NCBI GenBank assembly: GCA_022703175.1
Contig: JAKLEG010000002.1
Location: 1 to 47,268, forward strand
Direction: 5' to 3'
Origin: Myxococcota bacterium
Lineage (GTDB): Bacteria > Myxococcota > XYA12-FULL-58-9
DNA: 47,268 nt
Made by a program: the position numbers and the translations under genes. The notes under the pieces were generated by a model, which saw only the letters and a program-made list of their open reading frames with translations, ran no database searches and had not been told where the DNA came from. The stretch's first letter is position 1. Each line of letters opens with the position of its first letter. Below are positions 30,989 to 39,350 of the stretch, in pieces.

Positions 30989-32186
30989 GGCACCGATCGT
31001 GTTGGCCTTCAGCGGCGGGCTGGACACCTCGTTTTTGGTGCCTTGGCTCAAAGAGCGCACCGGCGCCGACGTCGTGACGGTCACGGTGGACACCGGCGGT
31101 CTGGATGACGCCGCGCGCCTGCGGATTGCTGAGCGGGCTCGCAGCTTGGGCGCTATCGAACACCACTTGGTAGATGGTCGGGCGGCGTTCTTTGACGAAA
31201 CCTTGCGTTACCTGGTGATGGGAAACGTGCTGCGCGGGCACCTCTACCCTTTGTGCGTGGGGGCAGAGCGCTCGTTGCAAGCTCGGCAGGTGGCCGAGAT
31301 TGCACTGCAACGGGGCGCCCAGGCGGTGGCACACGGTTCTACCGCGGCGGGCAACGATCAGGTGCGTTTTGAAGTGGCGCTGCGCACGCTTGCGCCAGAG
31401 CTGACGATTTTGGCGCCGGTGCGCGACGAGGGTTTCAGCCGCGCTTACGAAGTCGACTACCTGAAACAGCGCGGCTTCGCGTTCGATTTCACCAAAGCGG
31501 CCTACTCCGTGAATCATGGGCTGTGGGGAGTGACGATCGGCGGTCAAGAAACCACCGACACCGTTGAGCCGCTGCCGGAGCAAGCCTGGGTCTTATCGCG
31601 CGGTGTGCTGGATGCGCCGCAGGCTCCCCGTCTGATCAAGCTGGGCTTCTCGAAGGGTGTACCAACCCACCTGGATCAAGTCGCGCTAGCGCCGGTGGCG
31701 CTCGTGGAAGCGCTGAACGCCTTGGGAGCATCGTATGCGATTGGTCGCGGCATTCATTTGGGTGACACGATCTTTGGGCTCAAAGGGCGGGTGGCATTTG
31801 AGGCGCCTGCGGCCCATCTGCTGATCACTGCGCACCGTGAGCTAGAGAAGCTGGTGCTCACCGCCAAACAGCAACGGGTGAAGGATCAAGTGGCTGCCAT
31901 CTACGGCGACCTTATCCACGAGGCCCAAGCGCTGGAGCCGGCGGCGCGCGATATCGAAGCACTGCTGTTGTCTTCGCAAGCGCGGGTGACGGGCGAGGTC
32001 TCGGTGCGCCTGTATCCGGGCCACCTTTTTGTTGAAGGGGTGCGCGCACACGCATCGCTCAAAGCCGCGTCGCGTGGCGTCTATGGCGAAGCTGCCGGTG
32101 AGTGGAGTGCCGCCGACGCGCGGGGCTTTGCGCGCCTGTTGGCGTTGCCTTCGATGCTGCATGCGCGCGCCGGTCGGGAGGCTTAG
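30978..32186 (+). CDS. argG: Argininosuccinate synthase
   Basis: 402 residues, AAAGGAG before ATG 30978. It joins citrulline and aspartate with ATP. The N-type ATP pyrophosphatase loop is FSGGLDTS near the start. YSVNHGLWGVTIGG and the charged region GSTAAGNDQVRFE are the citrulline/aspartate-binding parts. The divergent sequence and short linkers recall the Bacteroidetes argG group rather than the E. coli type. It overlaps argR and is followed directly by the NTPase gene without any gap. Confidence 0.96.
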   Translation: MASKAPIVLAFSGGLDTSFLVPWLKERTGADVVTVTVDTGGLDDAARLRIAERARSLGAIEHHLVDGRAAFFDETLRYLVMGNVLRGHLYPLCVGAERSLQARQVAEIALQRGAQAVAHGSTAAGNDQVRFEVALRTLAPELTILAPVRDEGFSRAYEVDYLKQRGFAFDFTKAAYSVNHGLWGVTIGGQETTDTVEPLPEQAWVLSRGVLDAPQAPRLIKLGFSKGVPTHLDQVALAPVALVEALNALGASYAIGRGIHLGDTIFGLKGRVAFEAPAAHLLITAHRELEKLVLTAKQQRVKDQVAAIYGDLIHEAQALEPAARDIEALLLSSQARVTGEVSVRLYPGHLFVEGVRAHASLKAASRGVYGEAAGEWSAADARGFARLLALPSMLHARAGREA

Positions 32187-33236
32187 GTGAAAACCATTCT
32201 GCTCGACAAGATAGGCTCCGTGGCCAACAACTGTCGGCTCTCCCGCGAGGTGCGTATCCAAGACGAGATCCCGGCTATCGAAGGCGGTGTCGTTGCGGTG
32301 CGGGTGCAGAACTCCAAGGGTACCTACAACCAACTCGAACTGCCGTCGGGCCGCTTTTCCAAGGTCAAGGCCGGCGACATTTGTGCCGGTGCTCTGGGGC
32401 ATCGCAAGGCGTTGTTTGGCTACTCTGGCCACCTGCCCGCCACCGTGAAGGTGGGCGACACCTTGAACCTGTTGAATCTGGGCGGCGTGTTGGGCCTGTG
32501 CGACAGCGTCAACCCGGACCTTGGTGAGCCGTTTGAGTGTGAGGTGCTGGGCCAGGTGCTGGCGTTCCCCTTTCTAGGAGAACGTATCGGTGTGCCGGCG
32601 CATATCAGCCAAAATGCTTTGGAGCTGTCCAATAAGCTGGATCTCAAAGGCGTGCCGGTGGTGGCGGTGGTGGGCAGCTCGATGAACGCGGGCAAAACTG
32701 CGGCCGCGTGCGCGTTGGTGCAGGGGTTTGCGCATCGGGGCTTGCGGGTCGCGGCGGGTAAGTCTACCGGCGTGTCGCTCCGGCGTGACATTTTGGCGAT
32801 GGAGGACGCGGGGGCCAAAAAGACTCTGATCTTTACCGACTTCGGCATCGTCACGAGCACCGCGGAATCTGCACCCAACTCGGCGCGCTCCATTTTGAGC
32901 GCGCTTGCGGCCGACAGACCAGACGTCATCGTATTGGAGCTAGGGGATGGCCTGCTGGGCTTGTACGGCGTCGACGCCATCTTGGCCGACACCGGATTGC
33001 GTCAAGCCTTTACCAGCGTGGTGCTCGCTGCAAGCGACCCAGTGGCCGCCTGGGGCGGCGTGCGCCTGCTACAGGAGCGCTACGGCCTTCGCGCCAATCT
33101 CGTCACCGGGCCCGCCACCGACAACGCCGCTGGCATTCGCCTCGTCGAAGCGCAAACTGGTGTCGCTGGCTGCAACGCTCGCTCCGAGCCTACGCGCCTT
33201 GCGGAAATGACACTGGCCCCGTTGGGTTTGGCTTAA
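32187..33236 (+). CDS. P-loop NTPase (DUF1611-like) embedded in the arginine operon
   Basis: 349 residues from GTG 32187, immediately after the argG stop. An N-terminal beta-rich domain of about 150 residues precedes a P-loop domain with Walker A VGSSMNAGKT (about residues 165-174). AAGKSTGVSLRRDILAMEDAGAKKTLIFTDFGIVTSTAES resembles the DUF1611/MobB-type switch region, and VIVLELGDGLLG may be a Walker B-like strand. The overall pattern suggests an ATP-dependent or GTP-dependent enzyme or chaperone. I know of no arginine-pathway step it would supply. Position between argG and argC suggests a regulatory, transport or modification role linked to arginine. Confidence 0.75.
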   Translation: MKTILLDKIGSVANNCRLSREVRIQDEIPAIEGGVVAVRVQNSKGTYNQLELPSGRFSKVKAGDICAGALGHRKALFGYSGHLPATVKVGDTLNLLNLGGVLGLCDSVNPDLGEPFECEVLGQVLAFPFLGERIGVPAHISQNALELSNKLDLKGVPVVAVVGSSMNAGKTAAACALVQGFAHRGLRVAAGKSTGVSLRRDILAMEDAGAKKTLIFTDFGIVTSTAESAPNSARSILSALAADRPDVIVLELGDGLLGLYGVDAILADTGLRQAFTSVVLAASDPVAAWGGVRLLQERYGLRANLVTGPATDNAAGIRLVEAQTGVAGCNARSEPTRLAEMTLAPLGLA

Positions 33237-33247
33237 CAGGAATACCC

Positions 33248-34315
33248 ATGACCGCGTCGAAGATCCCAACAGCCATCCTGGGTGGTAGCGGCTATGTGGC
33301 CGGCGAATTGCTGCGGCTACTGCTTGCGCACCCGCACTTGGAGCCGGTCGCCGTCGCCTCCACGAGCCAAGCCAATGAGCCGGTGGTGCGTAGCTTCCCC
33401 AACCTAAAAGGGAGCGCGGCCGAGGCGCTGACCTTTGTTACGCTTGCGGGGTTGGCTGAGCGAGTTGCCGCAACCCCACAGCTGGCGCTGTTTGCCGCGA
33501 CGCCCCACGGTGCTACCGCGACATTGCTCGACAGTCTCATGCACCACGCTGAGCAGGCTGGCACGACGCTCTATGTGGTCGATTTGTCTGCGGACTTTCG
33601 TTTTACCGAAGCCAGTCGCTACGCCGCAATCTACGGCAAGCCGCATCCGGCGCCGGCCCGACTGTCGCAGTTCACCTGTGCGGTACCCGAGCATTTTCAA
33701 GGCCGTCCCGCCGGGCATGCCACGCAGCCGGGATGTTTTACCACCGCGAGCATTTGTGCGGCGATGCCGTTTGTGGCGCTGCGCTTGGTAGAAGGCCCTA
33801 TCTTTGTCTCCGCGATCACCGGCAGCACTGGCAGTGGCCGTACGCCCGGGGCAGGCACTCACCATCCTGAGCGCCGCAGCAATCTGCATGCCTATAACGT
33901 TTTGGGGCACCGTCACGAGGCGGAGATGCGTTTGTTGTTGGGCCGCGCAAGCGATGCCGAACCGGAGGTAGAGTTCGTGCCGCATTCGGGCCCCTTTGCG
34001 CGCGGCATTCATGCGACGGTGCGACTGACCTTGGTAAAACCCACGACAGCGAGCGAGCTCGCCGAACGTGCGGCGACCTACTATCAAGACAGCTCCTTTG
34101 TGCGTGTGAGCACCACACCTGTGCGTTTGGTCGACGTGATCGGCACCAATCGCTGCGAGGTGTCGGTGTTTACCCGCGGGCGCACCCTCGTGGTCACCTC
34201 GGTGATCGACAATTTGATCAAAGGTGCCGCGGGCGGCGGCATCCAATGGATGAATCGGCTGTTGGGCTTTCCTGATAGCTGTGGCTTGCCCTTGTCGGGC
34301 TTGGGTTGGCTCTAG
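33248..34315 (+). CDS. argC: N-acyl-gamma-glutamyl-phosphate reductase
   Basis: 355 residues; AGGAA stands before the ATG. NADP-binding LGGSGYVAGELLRLL begins the protein. The catalytic cysteine is in QPGCFTT, and the catalytic His lies in HPERRSNLHAYNVLGHRHEAEM, a segment also typical of LysY-type enzymes. It reduces acyl-glutamyl phosphate to the semialdehyde. In this operon it probably uses the same acyl group, acetyl or succinyl, as the following carbamoyltransferase. Confidence 0.95.
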   Translation: MTASKIPTAILGGSGYVAGELLRLLLAHPHLEPVAVASTSQANEPVVRSFPNLKGSAAEALTFVTLAGLAERVAATPQLALFAATPHGATATLLDSLMHHAEQAGTTLYVVDLSADFRFTEASRYAAIYGKPHPAPARLSQFTCAVPEHFQGRPAGHATQPGCFTTASICAAMPFVALRLVEGPIFVSAITGSTGSGRTPGAGTHHPERRSNLHAYNVLGHRHEAEMRLLLGRASDAEPEVEFVPHSGPFARGIHATVRLTLVKPTTASELAERAATYYQDSSFVRVSTTPVRLVDVIGTNRCEVSVFTRGRTLVVTSVIDNLIKGAAGGGIQWMNRLLGFPDSCGLPLSGLGWL

Positions 34316-34355
34316 CGCGGCGCTGGCGCCGCAGGTTTTGGAAGGAGTTTTGCCG

Positions 34356-35372
34356 GTGAAGAGTTTCTTGCAACTAACCGATCTAGCCCCCGAACGCTTG
34401 GAGGCCGTGCTCAAACGCGCGCGCGAACTGGAGAGTGCACCGGTGAACGAGGCGCTCAAAGGCAAAGTCGTAGGTCTCCTGTTTATGAATCCGTCGCTGC
34501 GCACCTTGGCTTCCATGCAAGCGGGTGTCGCGCAGTTGGGCGGCAGCAGCTTTGTCATTCAACCGGGCGCCGGCTCCTGGAAGCTCGAAACGCGGGATGG
34601 CGCGGTCATGGATCAGGATGCGGTGGAGCATATCCGCGAAGGCATTCCGGTATTGGCCGAGTACTGCGATGCCCTGGCGGTGCGTTGCTTCGCCGAAGGC
34701 AAGGCTCTCACCGCCGATTTGGCTGACCCCCTCATTAAACAGATGGCCTCGTTGTGCCCAAAGCCGTTTGTCAGCTTGGAATCGGCGATGGCCCACCCCT
34801 GCCAAGCGTTGGGTGATTGGAAGACTCTGGAAGACTACGAAATCCCAAGGAAGAACGGTCACTTCGTGCTGTCGTGGGCATGGCATCCGAAAGCCCTGCC
34901 CTACGCGGTGCCGGCCTCCGCGTTGCAGATGGCGGTGCAGCGCGGCATGAACGTCACGATCCTACGACCCGACGGTTACTCACTGCCGGCGCCGGTGATG
35001 GCCGAGGCGCACGCCCTGGCGGCTCGTTCGGGAGCCTCGATTCGCGAGACTGGCGACCCGAAAGCCGGCATGGAAGGCGCGCACGTGCTGTACGTAAAGA
35101 GCTGGGCGCATCCAGATTACTACGGCAACCCTGAAGCCGAAGCGCATCTGCGCGCCGAGCTGCGTCACGATTGGTGTGCGCGCGAAAGCTGGTTTGCCAC
35201 CGCCCGCAAGGACGCCAAGCTGATGCACTGCTTACCTGTGCGACGCAACGTGAAGATCGCGGACGAGCTGTTAGATGGCCCGCGCAGCGTCGTCGTGAAA
35301 CAGGCAGGCAATCGTTTGCACGCTCAAAAGGCACTGCTGATGGAGATGCTCAGCAACAGGAGAAGCGCATGA
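34356..35372 (+). CDS. N-acyl-L-ornithine carbamoyltransferase, predicted N-succinyl type
   Basis: 338 residues from GTG 34356 behind GGAAGGAG; the upstream frame overlaps argC and is rejected. Carbamoyl-phosphate motif FMNPSLRTLASMQ, then MAHPCQALGDW, VKSWAH and MHCLPVRRNV identify the acetyl-/succinyl-ornithine branch rather than classical ArgF. From published work, Glu92 of Xanthomonas AOTCase and Pro90 of Bacteroides SOTCase decide the acyl group, and replacing Glu92 by Ala, Ser, Pro or Val gives a succinyl enzyme. Here the aligned residue is Val90 in AVEHIREGIPVL. The alignment is from memory. The enzyme makes acyl-citrulline for the deacylase two genes on. Confidence 0.9.
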   Translation: MKSFLQLTDLAPERLEAVLKRARELESAPVNEALKGKVVGLLFMNPSLRTLASMQAGVAQLGGSSFVIQPGAGSWKLETRDGAVMDQDAVEHIREGIPVLAEYCDALAVRCFAEGKALTADLADPLIKQMASLCPKPFVSLESAMAHPCQALGDWKTLEDYEIPRKNGHFVLSWAWHPKALPYAVPASALQMAVQRGMNVTILRPDGYSLPAPVMAEAHALAARSGASIRETGDPKAGMEGAHVLYVKSWAHPDYYGNPEAEAHLRAELRHDWCARESWFATARKDAKLMHCLPVRRNVKIADELLDGPRSVVVKQAGNRLHAQKALLMEMLSNRRSA

Positions 35373-36322
35373 ACGTCACGTGGGACAAGCATTCCGCCAT
35401 GGGGGCGTTGACGAGCGCGCTTCCCTACATCCGCCTATTCAAGGGCAAGACGCTGGTGGTGAAGGTGGGCGGGGCCTTGTGCGGCGAACCGGAGGGGTTG
35501 CGTGCCTTGGCTTTACAACTGGCGGTGCTGCGAGAAATTGGTATTCGCGTGGTGCTGGTGCATGGCGGCGGACCGCAAACCACCGCGTTGGCCGAGCGGT
35601 TGGGGTTGACCACCACTTTTGTCGAAGGTGGTCGGGTCACCTGTGAGAACACGTTAGAAGTCGCGGTGATGACGATCAACGGCGCGGTGCGTACGGCTCT
35701 ATTGTCGGCATGCGCTTCGGTGGCATTGCCGGCTGTGGGGCTGTCGGGGGTAGACGCCGGACTCGTGCGCGCACGCAAGCGTCCGGTGCAGAAGCGTGAA
35801 GTCAACGGGGTTGCACAAGAGGTGGACTATGGCTTGGTGGGCGACATCATCGCCACTGACCCCACGGTGCTGCATACGTTATTGAACGCAGGCATTGTGC
35901 CGGTGGTGAGTCCCTTGTGTGCGAGTGAATCGGGCCAGGTGTTGAACGTGAATGCCGACAGCGTGGCCTCGGCGTTGGCGCGGGCATTGGGGGCTGAGAA
36001 GCTCATTTTTATGACCGACACGCAGGGGTTGTTGGCTGACAAGCGCGATGCCTCCTCGCTCATCAGTTACACGGACATCCGCGGCCTGGGCGAGCTTGCG
36101 GAGCGAGGCGCCTTTGATGCCGGCATGTTGCCGAAGACCAAAGCGGCAGTGTTGGCGCTCGAAGGCGGCGTCCGACGCGTCCATATGGTGGGTTACAAGA
36201 TGCCTGAAAGCTTGCTCTCCGAGCTGTTCACCAACGAAGGGGTTGGCACGCTGATCGTGCGGGATCGCAGTGAGCTCTTGCCTGGCGAACAACAACCCAG
36301 CGCGATTACCAAAGGCCCATGA
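35369..36322 (+). CDS. argB: N-acylglutamate kinase
   Basis: 317 residues from ATG 35369, overlapping the carbamoyltransferase stop as ATGA. Amino-acid-kinase signatures: KVGGALCGEP, VLVHGGGPQTTALAERLG, NVNADSVASALARAL and LIFMTDTQGLLAD. It phosphorylates N-acyl-glutamate before ArgC. In Bacteroidetes ArgB homologues take the succinyl form, which would match the Val90 prediction. The usual feedback N-terminal helix is not evident. The neighbouring genes overlap it on both sides. Confidence 0.95.
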   Translation: MNVTWDKHSAMGALTSALPYIRLFKGKTLVVKVGGALCGEPEGLRALALQLAVLREIGIRVVLVHGGGPQTTALAERLGLTTTFVEGGRVTCENTLEVAVMTINGAVRTALLSACASVALPAVGLSGVDAGLVRARKRPVQKREVNGVAQEVDYGLVGDIIATDPTVLHTLLNAGIVPVVSPLCASESGQVLNVNADSVASALARALGAEKLIFMTDTQGLLADKRDASSLISYTDIRGLGELAERGAFDAGMLPKTKAAVLALEGGVRRVHMVGYKMPESLLSELFTNEGVGTLIVRDRSELLPGEQQPSAITKGP

Positions 36323-37395
36323 CCGATGCCGAGTTACTGGCGTTGCATCGCCTGCTGGTGAGCACGCCGTCCATTTCCGGCCAGGAAGGACCGCTCTGCG
36401 ATCTACTGATGTGCTGGCTCGCCGAACGCAACGTGCCGGTGCTGCGTCTGGGCAATAACCTGGTGTTGCAGGACGGCGAAGGGCCGGTGTTCTGCTTAAA
36501 CAGTCATTTGGACACGGTCCCCGCCTCGCCCGCGTGGATGCGCCCACCGCACCAGGTCGTTGTGCAAGAGGGCAGAGTGTTTGGCTTGGGCAGCAACGAT
36601 GCCAAGGCCTCGGTGGCGGCGATGCTGGCAGCCTTTATGCGTTTGCGAGGTAGGGAGGTGGGGTTGCAGGTGCTGCTGACTCTGGTATGCGAGGAAGAGA
36701 CCAGCGGCCGGGGCACTGAGCAGGTGTTGCAAGAGCTCCGGCGCCAGGGGCGACTGCCGCAAGCGGTGGTGGTGGGAGAGCCTACCGGGTTAGACGTGGC
36801 GGTGTCCCAAAAAGGCTTGTTGGTTCTGGAGTTACAGGCCAAGGGTGAAGCCTGTCATGCAGCGCATGCCCAGGTGTTGAAGGCGACCAATGCCATTCGC
36901 ACGTTGGCGCATGACTTGGTTGCCCTTGAATCGGTGGATTTGGGCCCCGCCGATCCGGCGCTCGGACCGACCACCGTGGAGCCGACCGTCGTGCAGGGCG
37001 GTAGTGCGCGCAATGCCCTGCCTGCGCTTGTGAGCTGCATTCTGGATGCACGTATCAACCCAGAGCCGGGGCCAGCGACACTGGTCGCGCGTTTGCAAAG
37101 GGCGGTGCACGGCGAAATCAAGGTGTTAAGTGATCGCCTGAAACCACATCACATCTCGCCCGTACATCCGCTCGTATGCGCGGCGCAACAGGCTCGGCCA
37201 CAGGCCAAGTTGTTTGGCAGCCGTACTCTGTCGGACTTGGTGTTCTTTGCTGACATCCCCGGCATCAAGGTCGGGCCCGGACTCTCTGAGCGTTCGCATC
37301 GGGTCGATGAGTTTGTTCTAGAACAAGAAGTCCTAGACGGCGCCCGCTTCTATGAGGCGCTGGTCAAAACCTATGCCGGCATGAGGCTGTCATGA
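36319..37395 (+). CDS. M20-family deacylase, predicted N-acylcitrulline deacylase (ArgE/DapE-like)
   Basis: 358 residues, overlapping argB by four bases (ATGA). The di-zinc hydrolase motifs are clear: NSHLDTVPA, GLGSNDAKASVAAML, CEEETSGRGTEQ with the catalytic Glu pair, and GEPTGLDVAVSQKG, then the C-terminal GIKVGPGLSERSHRVDEFV metal His. In the acyl-ornithine carbamoylation route an ArgE-like enzyme frees citrulline from its acyl group. Co-location with that transferase and argG/argH supports this role over peptide or diaminopimelate work. Confidence 0.9.
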   Translation: MTDAELLALHRLLVSTPSISGQEGPLCDLLMCWLAERNVPVLRLGNNLVLQDGEGPVFCLNSHLDTVPASPAWMRPPHQVVVQEGRVFGLGSNDAKASVAAMLAAFMRLRGREVGLQVLLTLVCEEETSGRGTEQVLQELRRQGRLPQAVVVGEPTGLDVAVSQKGLLVLELQAKGEACHAAHAQVLKATNAIRTLAHDLVALESVDLGPADPALGPTTVEPTVVQGGSARNALPALVSCILDARINPEPGPATLVARLQRAVHGEIKVLSDRLKPHHISPVHPLVCAAQQARPQAKLFGSRTLSDLVFFADIPGIKVGPGLSERSHRVDEFVLEQEVLDGARFYEALVKTYAGMRLS

Positions 37396-38588
37396 GTCGA
37401 TTGTGGGATCGCGGTGAACCGTTGCATGCGTTGGTGCTCCACTACTCCGCTGGTGAAGATGCGCTGCTCGACCAGGAGCTCGTGCCCTATGATTTGAGTG
37501 CCTCTGCCGCGCACGCGCAGATGCTGTACGACAGTGGTTACTTGAGCGTAAGTCAGCGCGAAGCCCTGGCACAGGGGCTGACCACCTTGGCCAAGACGCA
37601 TGCCGCCGGGGAATGGGCCGTCACGTTGGAAGACGAAGATTGCCACACCGCCATTGAGAATCGCTTGGTGGCGCTGACTGGTGATGCCGGACGGGCGATT
37701 CACTTGGGGCGCTCTCGCAACGACCAAGTGCTAGCGGCGCTACGACTGTGGCTGAAGGCGCGTCTGGATGCTCTGGCGAGCCAGGCTGGGAACGTGGCGG
37801 AGGCACTGGAGCAGCTGGCGACGCGGCATGAGGATTGGCCGCTGCCCGGTTACACTCACATGCAGCGCGCAATGCCAAGCACGGTGGGACTTTGGGCGCG
37901 GGGTTTTGCGGCGGAGCTGCGGGATGATGCCTGCGGGTTGGCCACGGCCAAGCGGCGCGCGGACAAGAATCCGCTGGGCTCGGCAGCTGGCTATGGCGTG
38001 CCGGTGTTGTCGCTGTCGCGCGAAAGTACCACTCGCCAACTTGGTTTTGCGGTGACACACACACCGGTGACCGCGGTACAGTTGTCGCGGGGCAAGGCCG
38101 AGGCCACTGCGTTGTTTGAGGCGACGCTCATGGCACAAGATCTGGGGCGACTCGCGGCTGACCTGTGCTTGTTTAACACCTCGGAGTTCGGCTTTGTGAC
38201 GCTGCCGCCAGCGTTTACCACCGGCTCGTCGATGCTGCCGCAAAAACGTAATCCGGACATCTTTGAGTTGGCACGTGGGCGTACGGCTGAAGCCTGTGCG
38301 GCGTTGCAGGAGGTTTTGGCGGTCACGAGCAAGCTCACCTCGGGCTATCATCGGGATTTGCAGCTCATCAAGAAGCCGTTGTTTCGTGGCCTAAGCGCGG
38401 TGTCTGGGACAGCGGCCGTGTTGTGTGCAGCGCTGCCGGAGCTGCGTTTCGACGCCGAACGGATGCGTGCAGCCATCGACCCGAGCCTGCTGTTGGCCGA
38501 GCAAGCGTATCGCCTGGTGCATCAGGAACAGATCCCGTTTCGAGAGGCGTATCAACGGGTGCGCAGCAGCCAACCTGCGTGCGGCTAG
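37392..38588 (+). CDS. argH: Argininosuccinate lyase
   Basis: 398 residues, overlapping the deacylase gene as ATGA. Fumarase/aspartase superfamily signatures: TAIENRLVALTGDAGRAIHLGRSRNDQVLA, PGYTHMQRAMPSTVGLWARGF, and the catalytic-serine loop FTTGSSMLPQKRNPDIFELARG. It cleaves argininosuccinate to arginine and fumarate, the last step. It is shorter than the common 450-460 residues because the C-terminal domain is trimmed, as in the Bacteroidetes-like group. It is the final gene of the operon. Confidence 0.96.
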   Translation: MSRLWDRGEPLHALVLHYSAGEDALLDQELVPYDLSASAAHAQMLYDSGYLSVSQREALAQGLTTLAKTHAAGEWAVTLEDEDCHTAIENRLVALTGDAGRAIHLGRSRNDQVLAALRLWLKARLDALASQAGNVAEALEQLATRHEDWPLPGYTHMQRAMPSTVGLWARGFAAELRDDACGLATAKRRADKNPLGSAAGYGVPVLSLSRESTTRQLGFAVTHTPVTAVQLSRGKAEATALFEATLMAQDLGRLAADLCLFNTSEFGFVTLPPAFTTGSSMLPQKRNPDIFELARGRTAEACAALQEVLAVTSKLTSGYHRDLQLIKKPLFRGLSAVSGTAAVLCAALPELRFDAERMRAAIDPSLLLAEQAYRLVHQEQIPFREAYQRVRSSQPACG

Positions 38589-38609
38589 CCTGCCTTGACC
38601 CTGCCTCTT

Positions 38610-38623
38610 GGCCCGATCGGGCC
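38610..38623. other. Palindrome GGCCCGATCGGGCC after argH
   Basis: A perfect 14-base palindrome lies 22 bases after the argH stop. As RNA it would form a 5-bp stem with a GATC loop, weak for a terminator. It may close the arginine operon, but no T-tract follows. Confidence 0.35.
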
Positions 38624-38733
38624 TACCCAACGCTACATTGAAATTCGCCTGCGTCATTTTTGCACAACGCCTGAGCCCGCGTGTCGATAACCTACGCAGC
38701 TTTCAAACACACCTTTATAATTCGGAGTTTCCC

Positions 38734-39171
38734 ATGCCAATCCGTGCAACTGATGTCGCTGCGATCCTTCCCGGTGGTTGTTTTCCGATGCGTCATTTGG
38801 TGGATGGTAAAGAGTTTTCCACCCTGCAAGAACTGCAAGCGTTCGTGAAGTCTACCAACGGCCACATCAGCCTGAGCGCCGGCAAGAGTTTCATGGTGTA
38901 TTTGGAAAACTCGTTCGTTCCAAATCACCAGATGTTTGGCGGCTCATCGCAGCGGGTGACCGGGTTCAACAAGAACAGCCCGTTTTCGAGCTCGCCGGTG
39001 AAAAACAAGAAGGCGCCGGTGCGGATGCCCGGCAGCTGGCTGAAGATCACGGCCAACAAGGCCGCCAAGTCGGGCGCCCACGATCGCTTGAACTTGAGCC
39101 AACACGTGATCGGCATGTGCGTGCCATCGACCGACAAGACCCTGTCGACGATGACCGTGACGGTACTATAG
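38734..39171 (+). CDS. Small basic protein of unknown function
   Basis: 145 residues from ATG 38734, preceded by CGGAG; the open frame upstream has no ribosome site. A TATAAT hexamer lies at 38716-38721, 12 bases before the ATG. That is too close for a normal leader but could drive a short one. The protein has no signal peptide, is rich in Ser, Lys and Asn, and ends MTVTVL. Segments such as FSTLQELQAFVKSTNGHISLSAGKSFMVYLENSF suggest a small beta-fold domain. I recognise no family. It sits alone between argH and the serpin gene. Confidence 0.65.
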   Translation: MPIRATDVAAILPGGCFPMRHLVDGKEFSTLQELQAFVKSTNGHISLSAGKSFMVYLENSFVPNHQMFGGSSQRVTGFNKNSPFSSSPVKNKKAPVRMPGSWLKITANKAAKSGAHDRLNLSQHVIGMCVPSTDKTLSTMTVTVL

Positions 39172-39350
39172 ACCTGCATTCTTCTCCTGTTGTAGCACCG
39201 GGCGTTTCCTCTGCCCTCTTGTTTGAACCGATCTCCGCATCTGTTGGGACCGTGCGCTGAGTTCAGCAGTGACTGGAACATCGTGGTGGCACCGCAATGC
39301 GCCGGGGTTGGTCATCGGGGCGAAAGGAAATTCGCTCCAGGAGGGTGTCG

